Source: Eutreptiella sp. 'Long Island Sound 2002' (Eukaryota; Euglenozoa; Euglenophyceae; Eutreptiales; Eutreptiaceae). Taken from it: DNA of 64,000 nt. This document shows, piece after piece, positions 1 through 11,384 of this stretch. A program made the translations under genes and the position numbers. The notes below the pieces were generated by a model. That model was not told where the DNA came from and ran no database searches. It worked only from the letters and a program-made list of their open reading frames with translations. The stretch is taken from the NCBI GenBank assembly GCA_964036045.1, contig OZ038379.1, forward strand, positions 83,879,178 to 83,943,177, in the 5' to 3' direction. Each line of letters begins with the position of its first letter. Positions within the stretch are counted from its first letter, which is position 1.

Positions 1-764
1 CTGGGGAGGGTCGGCGAAGAGGGCCTGGGCAGCCTCCCCCTCCCACAACCCCACCCTCCCAACCGCCCCCTTCCCAACCCACAACACCTGGTCCACACTG
101 GGGCAGTCCCAGCTGGACAAATTCCAGCAACGTCCAGGGCCTCCTTGGGGGGGGTGGCGTCCAAGTGTGTGGTGTTGGCCTGGTGGTGTTTGTGTCGGGG
201 GTCGGGGGTCCACAAGTTAAAAAGAGCCCCCTGCAGCCCATCCTTGGAATCGAGGAGGGCAGGCAACCCATGATGGCGGCTGGTGGCCACCATCAGCAGC
301 ATGTCACCCCGATGCAGCTCAACGGTTGACCAGCGCGCCTCCCCCGCCTCCCCCAGGGCCGTCCCCGCTTGCACCGCCACCTGGTAGTCCTCTGACAAGC
401 AGAGGAAGCTACTCAGGTGGCACGCCCCCCACCTCCGTGTCGTGGGGGGGGGGGGTTAGATGGAGAAATTTAAGGGAGGGGAGTTCTAGCGCAGTTGCCT
501 CCACAAGGTTGTGGCCCATCCCCTCTTCCCGAGGTAGGAGTTGCGGGTGGGGCTGCGCATGTCGATGGGGATGACATCGGGGGAGGGGTCGAGGGAGGCT
601 GCCCAGCCCACGATGTCATCCACCCCCAGTGCCCCCGACTCGTACGTCGCCTCCTCCCATTGATGGTGGGCGACGGGGAGGGCTTGGTAGTGGGCGAGGG
701 TGTCGGTTGCTGGGTCGGGGCGCGAGGCCAGGCTGGCAAGCTGGGACATAGTCTGCTGGGACAT
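1..764 (-). CDS. Hypothetical two-exon gene, 3' end outside window
   Basis: Exon 1 runs from an ATG at 764 down to about 490 and begins MSQQTMSQLASLASRPD. A second open segment lies at about 432-1 in another frame. Between them, read on the minus strand, is a typical intron end: CTAAC at 455-459, a 12-base C run, then CACGGAG. Exon 2 holds the segments HRGDMLLM, RHHGLPALLDSKDGLQGALF and NTTHLD and stays open for over 100 codons without low-complexity sequence. From memory this block resembles a hypothetical protein found repeatedly in green algal genomes, sometimes near transposons; I cannot name a function. A 2-oxoglutarate-oxygenase-like fold was considered because of the GD-x-L and H/D-rich pattern but is not supported. 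The two exons alone are too short for a whole protein, so more exons probably lie beyond base 1. Confidence 0.45.
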
Positions 765-828
765 GATTCAAAGAGAAGATTGCGAAGGCTTTGAGAGCTG
801 TAACAAAGCGAAAGTGTGGAACGGAGGG

Positions 829-990
829 TAAATTCGTGCGAAATTCGTACGAAATTCGTACGAATTTCGTACGAATTCGTACGAAATTCGTGCGAATTTC
901 ACATTCTCGTGAATCTGTGAATCTACCGTGAATTTCTGCGTGAATCTGGGCGCGTGAATTTCACATTCACGCGAATCTCACCAAATGTGT
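829..990. repeat. Cluster of TTCGTACGAA palindromes and GTGAAT motifs
   Basis: Between 829 and 902 the self-complementary decamer TTCGTACGAA and close variants (TTCGTGCGAA) occur about six times back to back. They are followed by five GTGAATnT motifs and a TTCACATTCACGCGAA inverted pair up to about 975. There is no open frame. It sits 65 bases upstream of the minus-strand gene start at 764, so a regulatory role or a small palindromic repeat are both possible; nothing decides between them. Confidence 0.5.
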
Positions 991-1260
991 TAAACCATGC
1001 GGGGACTTGAAACCTCTAAATTGCACCTATTTGTTGGATCTTACTTTGGGCGAAGATAGCACGACAAAAGCACACGATAGCACCAAGTTACGAGCAAAAC
1101 ACAGCAAAATTGGGTGAAATTCACGGTACCGTGAATCTCGGATTCAAACGGCCGGTTCACGAAGGGTACACATGTGCCCATGTAATGAGAAGGTGTGTAA
1201 TTACCCCGTTTTTGCGTGTGTAAAATGCATCGTTTGCGCATCGGCTATATGCATGACGAG

Positions 1261-1437
1261 GACGCAAAATGGGTCATTTACGCACGCAAAATAGGGTATT
1301 TGAGTTGTTGCCTAATTTCGATTTGTGACGCAAAATGGGTCATTTACGCACGAAAACTAGGGTATTTACTTTGTTGCCTGATTTCAACCCTGGACGCAAA
1401 ACGTGTCATTTGCGCACGCAAAATCCCAGTAAATTCA
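1261..1437 (+). repeat. 66-bp tandem repeat, about 2.7 copies
   Basis: Copies start at 1261, 1327 and 1393 with exact 66-base spacing. Each begins GACGCAAAA, continues with a GTCATTTACGCACG-like block and ends in a TTGTTGCCT-rich stretch. The period is 22 codons, so a plus-strand frame stays open across all copies. Composition and the lack of any extension argue for a minisatellite rather than a protein. Confidence 0.8.
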
Positions 1438-1500
1438 TGTATTTCCTCTGTATGTTTCAGATTGTCGTGAAATTCTTGCCCTTCGCGTTGGTGGATCCCG

Positions 1501-1938
1501 GGCCCGCCAACAGCAGTGCAGGGTTTCGGCGCCGGAGCTGCTGCTGGAGCCCAACCCGGGGACCATGGCGCGGCTGGTGAAGGCGCCGATTTGGGCGAGG
1601 TGACGTTTCCGGATGTCGATGATTTCGACGTCCGGTATGTGCATGGGTATGGCAAGGTTGCCAATGTGGAGGCGGGAATGGTTTTTTTGGAGGATCGGTC
1701 TGGGTTCCTCCACTGGAAGATCTTCTGGGGAATTTCGGTGCGGCCTTTGGGTGCGAAAACCGCGGGTGGACGAGAGGCGGCGGGCGATGCGGTAACGTTG
1801 CTTTGCCCGTTTTGGGTAACACAAGAAGGAGCAAGAGGAGAAAGCGTTCCTCGTTCCCTTCCTGTACATGCGGCCCCCCAGCTCCCACGTGGCCCCTCCC
1901 GTGCACCCAGGACGAGCTGGGCCAGGTGGAGAAAGTGA
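1501..1938 (+). CDS. Candidate exon of unknown function
   Basis: An open frame with an ATG at 1516 runs to 1938. Its central part, about 1580-1740 (peptide ADLGEVTFPDVDDFDVRYVH and on to HWKIFWGISV), has balanced composition and G/C-ending codons like real coding sequence. The last third is rich in Ala, Arg and Pro and may be intron. The minus strand is also open over 1435-1941, so strand choice is uncertain. I recognise no domain. Confidence 0.25.
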   Translation, partial: GPPTAVQGFGAGAAAGAQPGDHGAAGEGADLGEVTFPDVDDFDVRYVHGYGKVANVEAGMVFLEDRSGFLHWKIFWGISVRPLGAKTAGGREAAGDAVTLLCPFWVTQEGARGESVPRSLPVHAAPQLPRGPSRAPRTSWARWRK

Positions 1939-2186
1939 CACGTGAGGTGCGGTGTGGGTGTTTTGTTAAGCTAGATGAAATTTAGTCCAGCCCTTTCCCT
2001 CCTCCTAAAATCTACACTCTAAAATCACAATAATTTGTCCAAGACAAAAGTTATGCCAGCCCCCCCCCCCCAATTCTGTTGGATTGCTCACTTGCATTGC
2101 CGCCACTTGCATTGCTCCCTTGTGCTTAGGGAATTTGCAAACCATTGCTATTGGACTAGTTTGTTGTCGGCTTCACACACCCTGTT

Positions 2187-4146
2187 GTGTTACCATTGTT
2201 GGGCTTGATTGAGTTATGTTCTAACAGTTGTTGCCGATATTCCTGGGGGGGGCCAGATGCCCCCATGATGATTGACATTCATCTTGTTCAAACAAGCGTG
2301 GGGGGTACACGGGCCCGGACCCCAAAGGCTGTGATACTATTGGCACTAAACAAAGGCAAGTGCCTCCCCCTGTCAGAGTTGGCGCTTGAGTTGCGACACA
2401 ATAGAATGACTAGGCATATTGTGGGGGATGTGTGTGCTCCCTTGGATTGTGTGCATCAACGAAGATGGATGATTGTACTGCAGAAGCAACTGTTCTCACT
2501 GTGTAACGTTGTACGGATCCTCACATCTCCACACGCTAAGAGGGCCACGGCAGCCTCATATCGGGGTACTATGACTCAGGCCATGAGGCTTAAAGTGGCC
2601 ATGATAGGGGAATGCACCACCAACACACCAACAATCTCAAATGTCGCTACTGTTCAAGCTGCAAATCTGTGTGGGTCATTTGAGAGACGGCAGATTGCCT
2701 TGTGGTATGATAACTACCGTCGCTATTTCAGTGGGGTGGACCCCAACAACCCTAATAATAGCTTCACTGTCACTGTCGTTGTTGTTTTGCACACTACTGG
2801 GCTGCCCCAATACCTTGGTCCGCCTGATTTGGATGTTGTTGCACAAGCAGCCCCTTGAGTCGTTGCCTATCTTGTCCGATGTGTAGGGTTGCTTCTACAA
2901 AGGAGTACAATACGAGATGGGCTTGTTCTGAGAACCTAGGTTCGTGCACCTCTGGAATTGGCTCGTTCTGCAATAGTGTCCGTCAATTGCAGGCCTTTTC
3001 TGTGATCAGAATTGAAATGTGGAACTCATGTTCAGTGGTTTGAATTTGTCAGGGGGCTAGAAGGTTTGCATCCCAAGACAAGACGGGTTGTGCCATTTCT
3101 CATCGACATGAAGATTTTCTATGCATCGCCAAAGATATCTTACGGAGCTAGCTACGCCCCCTGACACGTAGACCGCATTCTCTTGGGACACCCATTAATG
3201 TATGGAGTCCGGCACCCATACAAGTACTCTGTGGAAATGACCTACAAGGCATTTGCACCAATTGTTAAATGTCTTGAGCAAGGTTTGGCGCTGAAGCTCA
3301 AGGCTGTGGTGCCCCTTAAAGTGAAGTTGTGTCACATGGATAAAACAATTGTTTAACTGATATTTGCCACTGCCGCCAACAAAGCTCGGTTGGATAGTAC
3401 AACATCGTTACTGATGGACAATTATAGGGAGCTAGCCCATGTGCCAAGAGTAGGTCTCGGATGCCTCCTTCCTGTTGAAGTTGTGTGTTTTTTGCTATTT
3501 GACCTTCATTTAGTCAAGCAGAACAACACATGGATCATGGTTGGCACACAGCAACCAAATTTTGCCGCGGCATTATGTGTACAGAGTATGTTCCCGGCTA
3601 ACTTTGCTGTGGCGTATTTGTGTCAAGACAAAGCGGTTCCAGAAGCCTTTGTTACTGATCTAAGGGCTGGGGTGTCAAAGTGAGAATGTGTGGCACACAC
3701 GAACTGGGATAGGGCTTGTGAGGACCTTAAAGACGGGTTTCCATTGGATTGTACCGGAATGATGTGTATAGAGCAAGAAGAGGAGGCCCGCACACAAGCG
3801 GAAGAGGAAGGTGACACCCAAAAGTGCCCCCCCCCCCCCAAGGCATTCGGTACCGGGGCGGGGGGGGGGAGGGGGGCACACCAGCTATAGCACACAAAGC
3901 AAAGCTCAGTGCCAATGGCACTCCCACGCAGTCCACCCCCAAGCCCACAGGGAGACCGTCAGCCAACAAGGCAATGAGTGCCTTCGCGGCACATTTCACG
4001 CCCCCCCAACAGACTCAAGCATCCGGTGCTGGTGGACCTGCTGCCAACCTAGAGTGGATGCCCAATGGGCACCACATACCACTGTAGGGAAGGGTGGACC
4101 TAAGGGTGCCAAGCAGAGGCGTCGTGGCTTGCGCAAGAGGCGGTAG
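2187..4146 (+). pseudogene. Decayed transposase-like gene
   Basis: A 223-codon frame (2187-2858) carries the segment LWYDNYRRYFSGVDPNNPNN. Collinear fragments in shifting frames follow: about 3020-3160 (peptide PKTRRVVPFLIDMKIFYASP), 3170-3355 (peptide GVRHPYKYSVEMTYKAFAPI), 3390-3683 (97 codons), then a hydrophilic tail rich in Pro, Thr and Ala with a basic end (KQRRRGLRKRR) closing at 4146. Frame changes occur near 2860, 3040, 3830 (at a C run) and 4080, with in-frame stops near 3160 and 3355. The D-N-Y motif followed later by H-P-Y-K resembles a group of algal transposon proteins, which suggests a large DDE-type transposase. That assignment is inference. No terminal repeats were found. Confidence 0.4.
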
Positions 4147-5620
4147 ATTGTTTGTTCTGCCTGTTCTGGCCTGTCTGAAGCATGTATTCCATTTATAAGC
4201 CCTGCTCCTTTGCCCCGCGCTGTCCCTGTAGGTGTTGTTGACGTTTTGATACCTAGTTTGTTGTGTTTCAGTTGAGGTGGCAGAAAAATCGTTTTAGTTT
4301 GTTGTTTTTGAATACTACGTAGTGCATTTTCACAGTTTTGTAAGGCATGGCAGAAATTTTGTTCAGGGGTCTGTACATTGGCAAATAGAGACCTCATTTA
4401 TGATGATGGTATTTAGTGACTATCGGTAGATGGTTGCTGTGCAGTCTCGCGCTGCGTGAGTGAATGTCATGGGTGTGCCATCATGTTTCTTGCAATGCCG
4501 TGCAATGGTGCATGATCCATATGTTTGTCACACGCGAAATGGTTGATGCATTACAAAAATTGGGTTGAAGTGCATTCACATGCATGCATGGTCATTGGGT
4601 GAGACTCCCTTGGTTCTGCTTGCATGAGAATAGCATTTGTCAAACATAAAACACTCCATTTTCCCTCACTAGGGGCATGGGGTCCCCTACGTGAAAAAAT
4701 CATACCCCATTGGGAGTGCAGCCCCGGTGGGCCAGTATGGCCCCTCATAGCCCAGGGGGGGGGCGGGGGGGGGGGTTTGTGTGGCCTAAGCTAAGGGCTC
4801 TATTAAGCAGGGAATGGTTCAAAATGAGTTCGGTCCTGTGCACAAGAGTGTCCACACTACATGTCTCAATATCAACCACAGAGTGATTCTTTTGGCCCAT
4901 GGAGAGTCAAGAAGAGGTCACAACAAAGATTGGACTGTAACTTTGGAAAGCGGACCTTCCCCATCGGCTCTAAGGGGCGTCGTTGCAACCGTCTGGGGGG
5001 GGGGGGGGGGGGGCTTGCCTCAGCTTTTAAGCCCCCGCCTCGGGCCCCACCCGATGGTAGCAGATGTCCTCCGGCTCTCACAAGTCACTCATGCAGGCCT
5101 TGCCAGGAGAGACCCGACTTGTCATCGCTAGAATGCGGTGGCCTTTGGGCACTGGGTGTCCTTCAGTACCGCATTGTGTTCTAGTGTGTTGTGGGGTGTT
5201 TCGGCACCATGTGGTGTGGTGGAGAGTAGCGTACTGTGGCATGAGTTGGGGTAGTATGCATTGTCGTGCTTTGATGAGTTGTGGCTTGGTGTGGTGTGTT
5301 GTGGTGGGGTGGGTTGCGGTGGTTGCCGGGCGCAGAGCATCATGGTCATGCCCCCCCCCCCCCTGTTGAGATTTTCGTACTCCAAAAGCTACCTTGATGT
5401 TGTACTAATGTGGCGCATGCTTGTACACGACTTCGATGGCCATTGCTGCAAGGTTGGTTTGAATCAGTGAATTGGATGTGCCCCACGAGAATCATACAAT
5501 GTACCGTCAGGAATTACCATCCAACGGTGGCCTCAAGGTCCTTGAATTGCGACTCAACAACTTAACCAACTGCTGCTTCCCAACAACCATCATGGCGGTA
5601 TCTTCTCTAATGCTTTAACT
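4147..5620. other. No gene seen; G runs and GTGGT-rich tract
   Basis: No convincing coding frame on either strand. It holds G runs near 4755-4778 and a 19-base G run at 4995-5013, and a C run at 5350-5363. A GTGGT/GTTGT-rich tract at about 5165-5335 resembles in composition the modules of the foldback element at 32.7-36.7 kb. Confidence 0.5.
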
Positions 5621-5629
5621 AGTTGGGGG

Positions 5630-6290
5630 TCTGAGGGCACCAAAGGATACCCAATACCACCTGCCCCCTACTGTGTTGCGATGTACTTAAGGATATCCAA
5701 TACCTAGGGCCCCCTTCACTACGGCAAAGTGCTAAAAGATGGCCCTTGCCCATAAGCTCTTGCATTACAGAAGTGTAGTGACAAGGCCGCATTGCCATTG
5801 CCCCTCGCAACAAGACAGTGTCCTGCAAGATCCCCACTATCCATTGCATGTTGCAGTGTTGCGGGGTGTTAAAGAAGCCCCACTGCCCATTGTCCCCTAC
5901 AATGAAGAGATATAGTGAAGGATACCCACGGCTCATTTCCGTGCAGCGCCGCGGTGTACTCAAGGATACCCCCTACCCGCTACCCTTTGCAGTGCGGTGT
6001 GGCGACACAGCTGTGCTGCTCATTACCGCCTAAATAGCGGCCACGTACCCAAGGACCCTCACTATCCACTACACCCTGCAATGCGGCGTTGTTATCATAA
6101 TCTCTGCTACCCCCTACCGTGCGGCAATGTCTCGAAGGATACCCACCGTTGACTGCCCCCTACAGTGCGGCGGTGTGGTGAACGATCATTCACTGCCCAT
6201 TACACCGGACAATGTGGCCATGGATTGGGCAAATGCCACTGCCCACTCCCCCTTGCATGGCCGTGGTGCATAGAACTTAGGCAGCCACTT
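5630..6290 (+). repeat. 46-bp degenerate minisatellite, array 1
   Basis: About 14 diverged copies of a unit near 46 bases with consensus parts CCCACTGCCCATT, CCCCCTACAATGCGGC and GGTGTACTGAAGGATACCC. Clear anchors are CCCCTACAATG-like blocks spaced 44-48 bases apart, for example around 5890, 6067, 6112 and 6156. The same family recurs at 8284-8582 (same orientation) and at 8699-8840 and 18605-19300 (opposite orientation). Confidence 0.7.
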
Positions 6291-6663
6291 GCGCACTTGG
6301 TGTGTGGTGTGCGGGCTGTCAATGTGGTTGGAAAGAAATTTTGGAAATTTAACCCGTGTAAACCCACTTTGTGTTTGTAAGTAGTTGCCAAGCCGACTAA
6401 AACTATGTGCCATCTTCACGACCCGCAATCCAATCAAAGCGTCACCATACCGATGTGTGTTGCCATATACAATCAACTAATGGTCGGAGGTTTTCCAAGT
6501 TTTGTCCAGGAAGCGTGCTACAGTGCGCTTTCTTCCAAATTGTGTGCTTCACGAATGGCAAAAGCTGCTTTAAAAAAATTTCATTGACAAGCACACTACT
6601 GCGCGCTTGTTTTGAAAATTATCGATTTTAGGCCCCCCATATCTCCATGGCACACCTATAATT

Positions 6664-7188
6664 TTGGAGGACACAATGACAATCGATTTTGCATTTGTTG
6701 GAGGACAGGATGACAATGGATTTCTCCTTTGCCATACGGTATGTTGTTGGTGTACTTTGCGTTTCTTGTACTGCAGCGCAAGTTTTGTCTCGCTTGTGAA
6801 TGAGGCAATGTTTTTATTTGTATTGTGTGTTCCTATTGGAACGATGACTATTTCACTTGTGACACCACATGAGTGTGCCTATCTCATCACTGTTTGGTTG
6901 TCTGTGTCTTGTGTTGCTTTGCTTCAATTTCCCATAACTTCACGCCACCCTACCTCCACTACCTTGCCTATTTTGTTTTTAGCTTTAAGCTGCAGTGCTC
7001 CCATGGAGCTTGTGCCTTTCCGTCTGTTCCCATTAGAGTTGATGTCCAGCTGTGCCGAACACCTCGTAGATGCTCCAATGCATGATTCTCCTGCGGGGGA
7101 ATTCGTCACGTGGTCACTTCAGTTGCGGCATCGTTGCCGGTCAAGGTCCTCATCAAGGGATTTTCTTTACCAGCGGAAAAGGTGTTAG
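6664..7188 (+). CDS. Unsupported open frame, unknown
   Basis: A 174-codon frame rich in Leu, Cys, Phe and Val with several hydrophobic stretches. Residues 1-70 could form membrane segments, but the composition is also what T-rich noncoding DNA would give. No domain, intron signal or neighbour supports it. The flanks 6290-6660 and 7190-7880 show no features I can name. Confidence 0.12.
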   Translation: MEDTMTIDFAFVGGQDDNGFLLCHTVCCWCTLRFLYCSASFVSLVNEAMFLFVLCVPIGTMTISLVTPHECAYLITVWLSVSCVALLQFPITSRHPTSTTLPILFLALSCSAPMELVPFRLFPLELMSSCAEHLVDAPMHDSPAGEFVTWSLQLRHRCRSRSSSRDFLYQRKRC

Positions 7189-7884
7189 GTTGCTTTCACA
7201 CCTCTTGCATGCTCTAATGTAAGCTTGCAAGAAACTTTCAACCTGTGCAGGTTGCTTCACACACGATGTTTGCTCCGTGCCAAACGCTCGCCAAAATAAG
7301 CTTGCTCCGAAACTGAGGTTTGACAATAGTCTAAAGCATGGGTAGAGCAGAAGGCGGGAGCCAAGGGTGGTGGTGCTACGCCGGGAGAAGTGGGAGGAAA
7401 ATCCTCCCTACCGCCCATTACTATACTATGCTTGCTGCATGCGGGTGTGTGTGTTTGTGTGACGATTTGTATTGATTTGAGTGATGTATGTGCGATTTGC
7501 GCAATGTGGCACATTTTTGTTCGTTGTGCCTCTGCTTGTATTGTCGTCTCTAGCTGGAACTTTTTGTGTGCTCAGTGGGCACCATGCTTTGTTCGCCGGA
7601 GGGGTATGTGGATGGATGCCGGGCATCACACTGTTGTGCAACATGCCACGACAGGGCTCACCATGAGACAAATTTGCCATTGCTGTTATAACGAATGGCA
7701 CTGCAATGATAACCCAAAAGGAGGACTCATCTAGGCGCTCCGGAAGGGCGGAAAGCTGGGCTTTTCAACCAGTGCGGTGTGTTTGCACCATTGCCTAATG
7801 ACCACATGATTCCGTTTCTGACAAGCAATCTACGCGACCCACCCATTGTGACATGGGATTCCCTATAAAAGAATTGGAAACCCA

Positions 7885-8283
7885 TTGTTACCTAGGTGGA
7901 ATCAGCTTTTGACCAAGGGGCCATCTATTGATGCGTTTGAAGGTGAAAGTGGCAAATGTGTGATGTTTTTTCCTTGTTCAACAAATTTTACGTGCTATAG
8001 CGAGCTTTTCTATCTACTTCGTCATTTGCTACTCTCCTTGTCATATTTTGCCCCCTTTGCAATGAGGGGCATCTTGGGCCTTGGGCCCCATTCCATTGGT
8101 GAGGTTTTGAGATGCATGAACTACGAAGGATGTTCAATTGGTGGATTGATTGCCCTGCCGCGCACCATCAAAAGGGATCAGATGTCGGAGCTGGTGTTTC
8201 TTCAATCGGAGAACCCAATGCTCCATGAGCCGGCATATGTTGCCATTTTTGCCAATTGTGACACATGGTATGAACCTTTCTAG
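7885..8283 (+). CDS. Open frame of 132 codons, unknown
   Basis: The frame runs until it meets the 46-bp repeat, which supplies its stop. It has fairly natural composition (for example GCSIGGLIALPRTIKRDQMS and ENPMLHEPAYVAIFANCDTW) with a hydrophobic middle. It may be the remnant of a coding region truncated by the repeat. No family recognised. Confidence 0.2.
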   Translation: MLPRWNQLLTKGPSIDAFEGESGKCVMFFPCSTNFTCYSELFYLLRHLLLSLSYFAPFAMRGILGLGPHSIGEVLRCMNYEGCSIGGLIALPRTIKRDQMSELVFLQSENPMLHEPAYVAIFANCDTWYEPF

Positions 8284-8582
8284 TGTGGTGGTGTACTGAA
8301 GGAGCCTCACAGCCTGCCACCCCATGCAATGCGGCGGTGCACAAAAGAAGCCCCACTACCCATGCTAGCAACTCTGTGCGGAAGGACCCGGACTGCCCAC
8401 TAGCCCCCATATTGCTGCACACAATGAAGGGTAACCACTGCCCACTACCCCCTACAATGCATCGGTGTACCGAAGAAGCCCCGGTATGCATGGCAGCATA
8501 TTGTGCGGCGATGCGCTTCAAGATACCCGATGCCCACTGTGCTTTGCGGTACGGCATTGTAACGGAGGAGCCCCACTGGCAA
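8284..8582 (+). repeat. 46-bp minisatellite, array 2
   Basis: Six to seven copies of the family seen at 5630-6290. GGTGTACTGAAGGAGCC opens the array at about 8289, and anchors recur near 8313, 8357, 8400, 8444, 8490 and 8537. A reverse-oriented block follows at 8699-8840, so bases 8284-8840 together form a large imperfect palindrome. Confidence 0.7.
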
Positions 8583-8591
8583 CCCCCATTC

Positions 8592-9368
8592 AATATTCAC
8601 ACCCCCATTTAATATTCATGGTATAAGTTTAATATTCACACACACACCCTAAGTTTAATATTCACACTTGAATATTATTTGGGAGGAGGGTTTAGGGGCC
8701 GCAATGTAGAGGGCAGTGCACAATGGGGTTCCTTCAACACGCTATTGCATTGCAACGGGGAGTTGCCAGTGGGGCTCCATCTTTTCAACGCCGCACTGCA
8801 AGGGGCCGTGAGCAATGGGGCTCCTTCAGTACACCACCGCTCTATATTCACATGGTATCGTCGTGCATTTAGCTTTTGTACACAACATGGATGCCGACGG
8901 GTGGTGAATTAGTATTGTAGAGTCACAAGTTGAGCTTCTATCGCATCTCAACATGTCAAACAGTGGCAGCGATAGCTGTGTCCGAAACGTGGAGCTTGTA
9001 TTCGGCCCTATGTTTGTATGAAATTTGTGTTGGAACCTTCGTTTTTTTTTGTTGCACGGACCCCATGCTCTCTTTGCAGGACCCCCCTGACAATTTGTAG
9101 CTGAAGTTGATCATCCCATAATCAATCACAAAGTTCTTCAAAGGGAAGGGGCTGCGCAAGCTGCACCTCCAGGTGACCAGTAATGTATGCGTCCATCACA
9201 CGGCTACGACTATTTGTATTCTTTGGTACAGAGATTACCTTGTGTCACAACAAGTGCAACAGTCCACCGTGCAGATTGTGCCCTGTACTTTGTCGCGTAG
9301 GGCCTGGGTTCATCTGTTGCATGTGCATAGTAATTCTGCCGCGAATATTAAATGGGGGTGTGAATATT
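8592..9368. mobile_element. Small element with 26-bp perfect inverted repeats
   Basis: The 26 bases at 8592-8617 (AATATTCACACCCCC then ATTTAATATTC) reappear as an exact reverse complement at 9343-9368. Inside the left end the motif TTTAATATTCACAC is repeated at about 8630 and 8656. The 725-base interior has no credible gene and includes reverse-oriented 46-bp repeat units at 8699-8840. Size and structure fit a non-autonomous inverted-repeat element. I could not define a target duplication, so the true ends may lie slightly further out. Confidence 0.5.
8699..8840 (-). repeat. 46-bp minisatellite, inverted block
   Basis: Three units in reverse orientation, ending in GGGGCTCCTTCAGTACACC at about 8817-8835. 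That is the reverse complement of the opening of array 2 at about 8286-8306 with one or two differences. Confidence 0.6.
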
Positions 9369-9949
9369 AAAAGTGGACCCAATATTACACCAATGTGACT
9401 CTTATTCAGGGGGAGTTACACTGCGGCGGTGCAAGGGGTTGCCAAGGGTTGTCGAACGCTTAGCCACAGGGGTTTAGGTAGCAAGGTATTGTGGGTGCCT
9501 CATTGGGTATATGATAGGCCATTGGGAAGGGCAATTTAACAACCTATGCGGCATTCGTCTATTTTGGTGTCACCAAATACCAGCCTTCAAGTTTCATAAA
9601 GTGATCGGTTCACTAACGATGAGTTGTGGTTGTTTCTAGCAAGGGTTCTGGTGGGCAGCAGAGGGCATCTGTAGCCTTGTGGGGTTCAAAAGGACCATGG
9701 GAGGGAGAGGCAATTCTTGCCTTCACTTTGCTCTTCCCCTCACCATCTTAGTTTTTACGCCATGCCGCCCGTGTGATTGCACCCCGACTCCAGGGCGGGG
9801 GGGTCCTAGTTTGATATTGTAGCGGACGCCGTCATCCACTTGAAGCACAATGAGATGGAACTTTGAGGCACTCAAGTGAGCGGTGCCACCAAAAAGGGCA
9901 ACACAAAGGATGGTTGGTCTTTTTGTTCCACGGCGCCGGATGAGGATGA
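9369..9949. other. No feature seen
   Basis: No open frame or repeat of note apart from one isolated 46-bp-like fragment near 9420-9445. Confidence 0.5.
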
Positions 9950-10250
9950 GGCTCCCCCATCACTGTGTGAGTGTTCCAAAAGAAAACACCATCGCATCCA
10001 AAGCCCTGCAAGAATGGACTGTGTGCATCACTGTTCCACAAAGCATCCCTCCAGAGCCTTGCGGACATGAACACTGTGCAACAGTGTTCTCCCAAAAAAG
10101 CATTGCGGTCATCCTAGAACGAACAAGTGTCCAACAATGTTCCACAAAGCATCCATGTAGAGCCAACAGCCCCCCAAAAAAAAATCACCACCGGCATTCA
10201 TCCACAGCCCTCCAAGAATGAACGCATATCCAACAACAATGTTCCCAAAG
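9950..10250 (+). repeat. Degenerate tandem repeat, about 50-60 bp
   Basis: Four to five diverged units with the shared parts CCCTnCAAGAATGnACnnnTGTnCAACA and TGTTCCCACAAAGCAT recur near 10003, 10060, 10110, 10150 and 10207. An open frame across them on either strand is an effect of the repeat. Confidence 0.5.
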
Positions 10251-11384
10251 AAACAAAAAGATATCATGTTATGTTGAAGGGAGAAAGCAAAAAAAAACCC
10301 ATCCATGAAATGTCGTTGAAACCGATGAACCTAGCCCCACCCACGCCCCCCCCCCCCTCGTAAATCATAAAATGGGCCATTGGCACCATTTTGTGCCATA
10401 AAAAACCCCACCAACAAACACCCAAAATTGGGAAAAAAAAATAAGTTGTCCATGGACGAACCCGTCAACCCGTCAACAGCCTCGGTGACGGGTGTTTGTT
10501 CCATGCCTGCACTTGGGGCTCTCATGCAGCGCGCACACACACACACACACAGTGACCAGATGCATGTGCGTTGAACCTCCAATGATAGTTCAAGCATGAG
10601 GGGGGGGTCCATACCTTAGGTCGCCCCCGCCCCCCATATTGTAACACAGAAGGGTCAGCAGCAAAAATAGGAATGCAATCCTGTTGTTGCTTTGCTTGCG
10701 GAGGGGGGTTGGGGGGCGGGGTTGGACTGACCAGCCCAAAACACTTGTGCATACCTGCTATATGCAGCTATATGCAGTACTGATGCGTCCTGTGGGACCC
10801 ACACAGGCATGGGGAAGGTTGGAATGCAAATCAAAAATAAGCATGAACCCAGCGGTGTACTTGCTGATTGGTGCAATCCTTGCGTAATCTCTACCGGAGA
10901 CCTGAACATCACACTCAAGGGTGCCCTTTTGCTTGACCAAAGAATTTCGTGAGAGCGCCATGGGACAAGCAGCCCAACAAATGGTCCTGTAATGCTATGG
11001 TCAATGATCCCGGTCCATTTGTCCTGTTAGGTTGCCGCCTGGCTGTGCAACAGAACATGGGGACATCATACAGGGATGTGGATGCAAGGGATACAAATGG
11101 AGCTGGTGGTGGCAGCCTCTTAGGGTCCAGTTTAGGAGCCTACAGCTCCTCAATGTGGTGTCACCGCACCATGTAAAGATACGGTACCACCAAGCACAAC
11201 ATTGGGCAGGGTAGGGTGGGAACATGCACACCGGCTGAAAACTACTCAATTGCAACTCGAGGTTAAGAGTGCAGGCAAAAATCGAACATAGCTGCATGAA
11301 CCAGCCTATGCTTTGTTTGGACCATTTTTTAACTGTCAAGCATGTGCTCGCTCTTACCTTCACATGGTTTACATTTGCCACATA
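10251..11384. other. No gene seen; simple repeats
   Basis: Contains a 12-base C run near 10347, an A-rich block at 10410-10445, a (CA)n tract at about 10533-10550 and G runs near 10600 and 10700. Short open frames here are not convincing. Confidence 0.5.
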
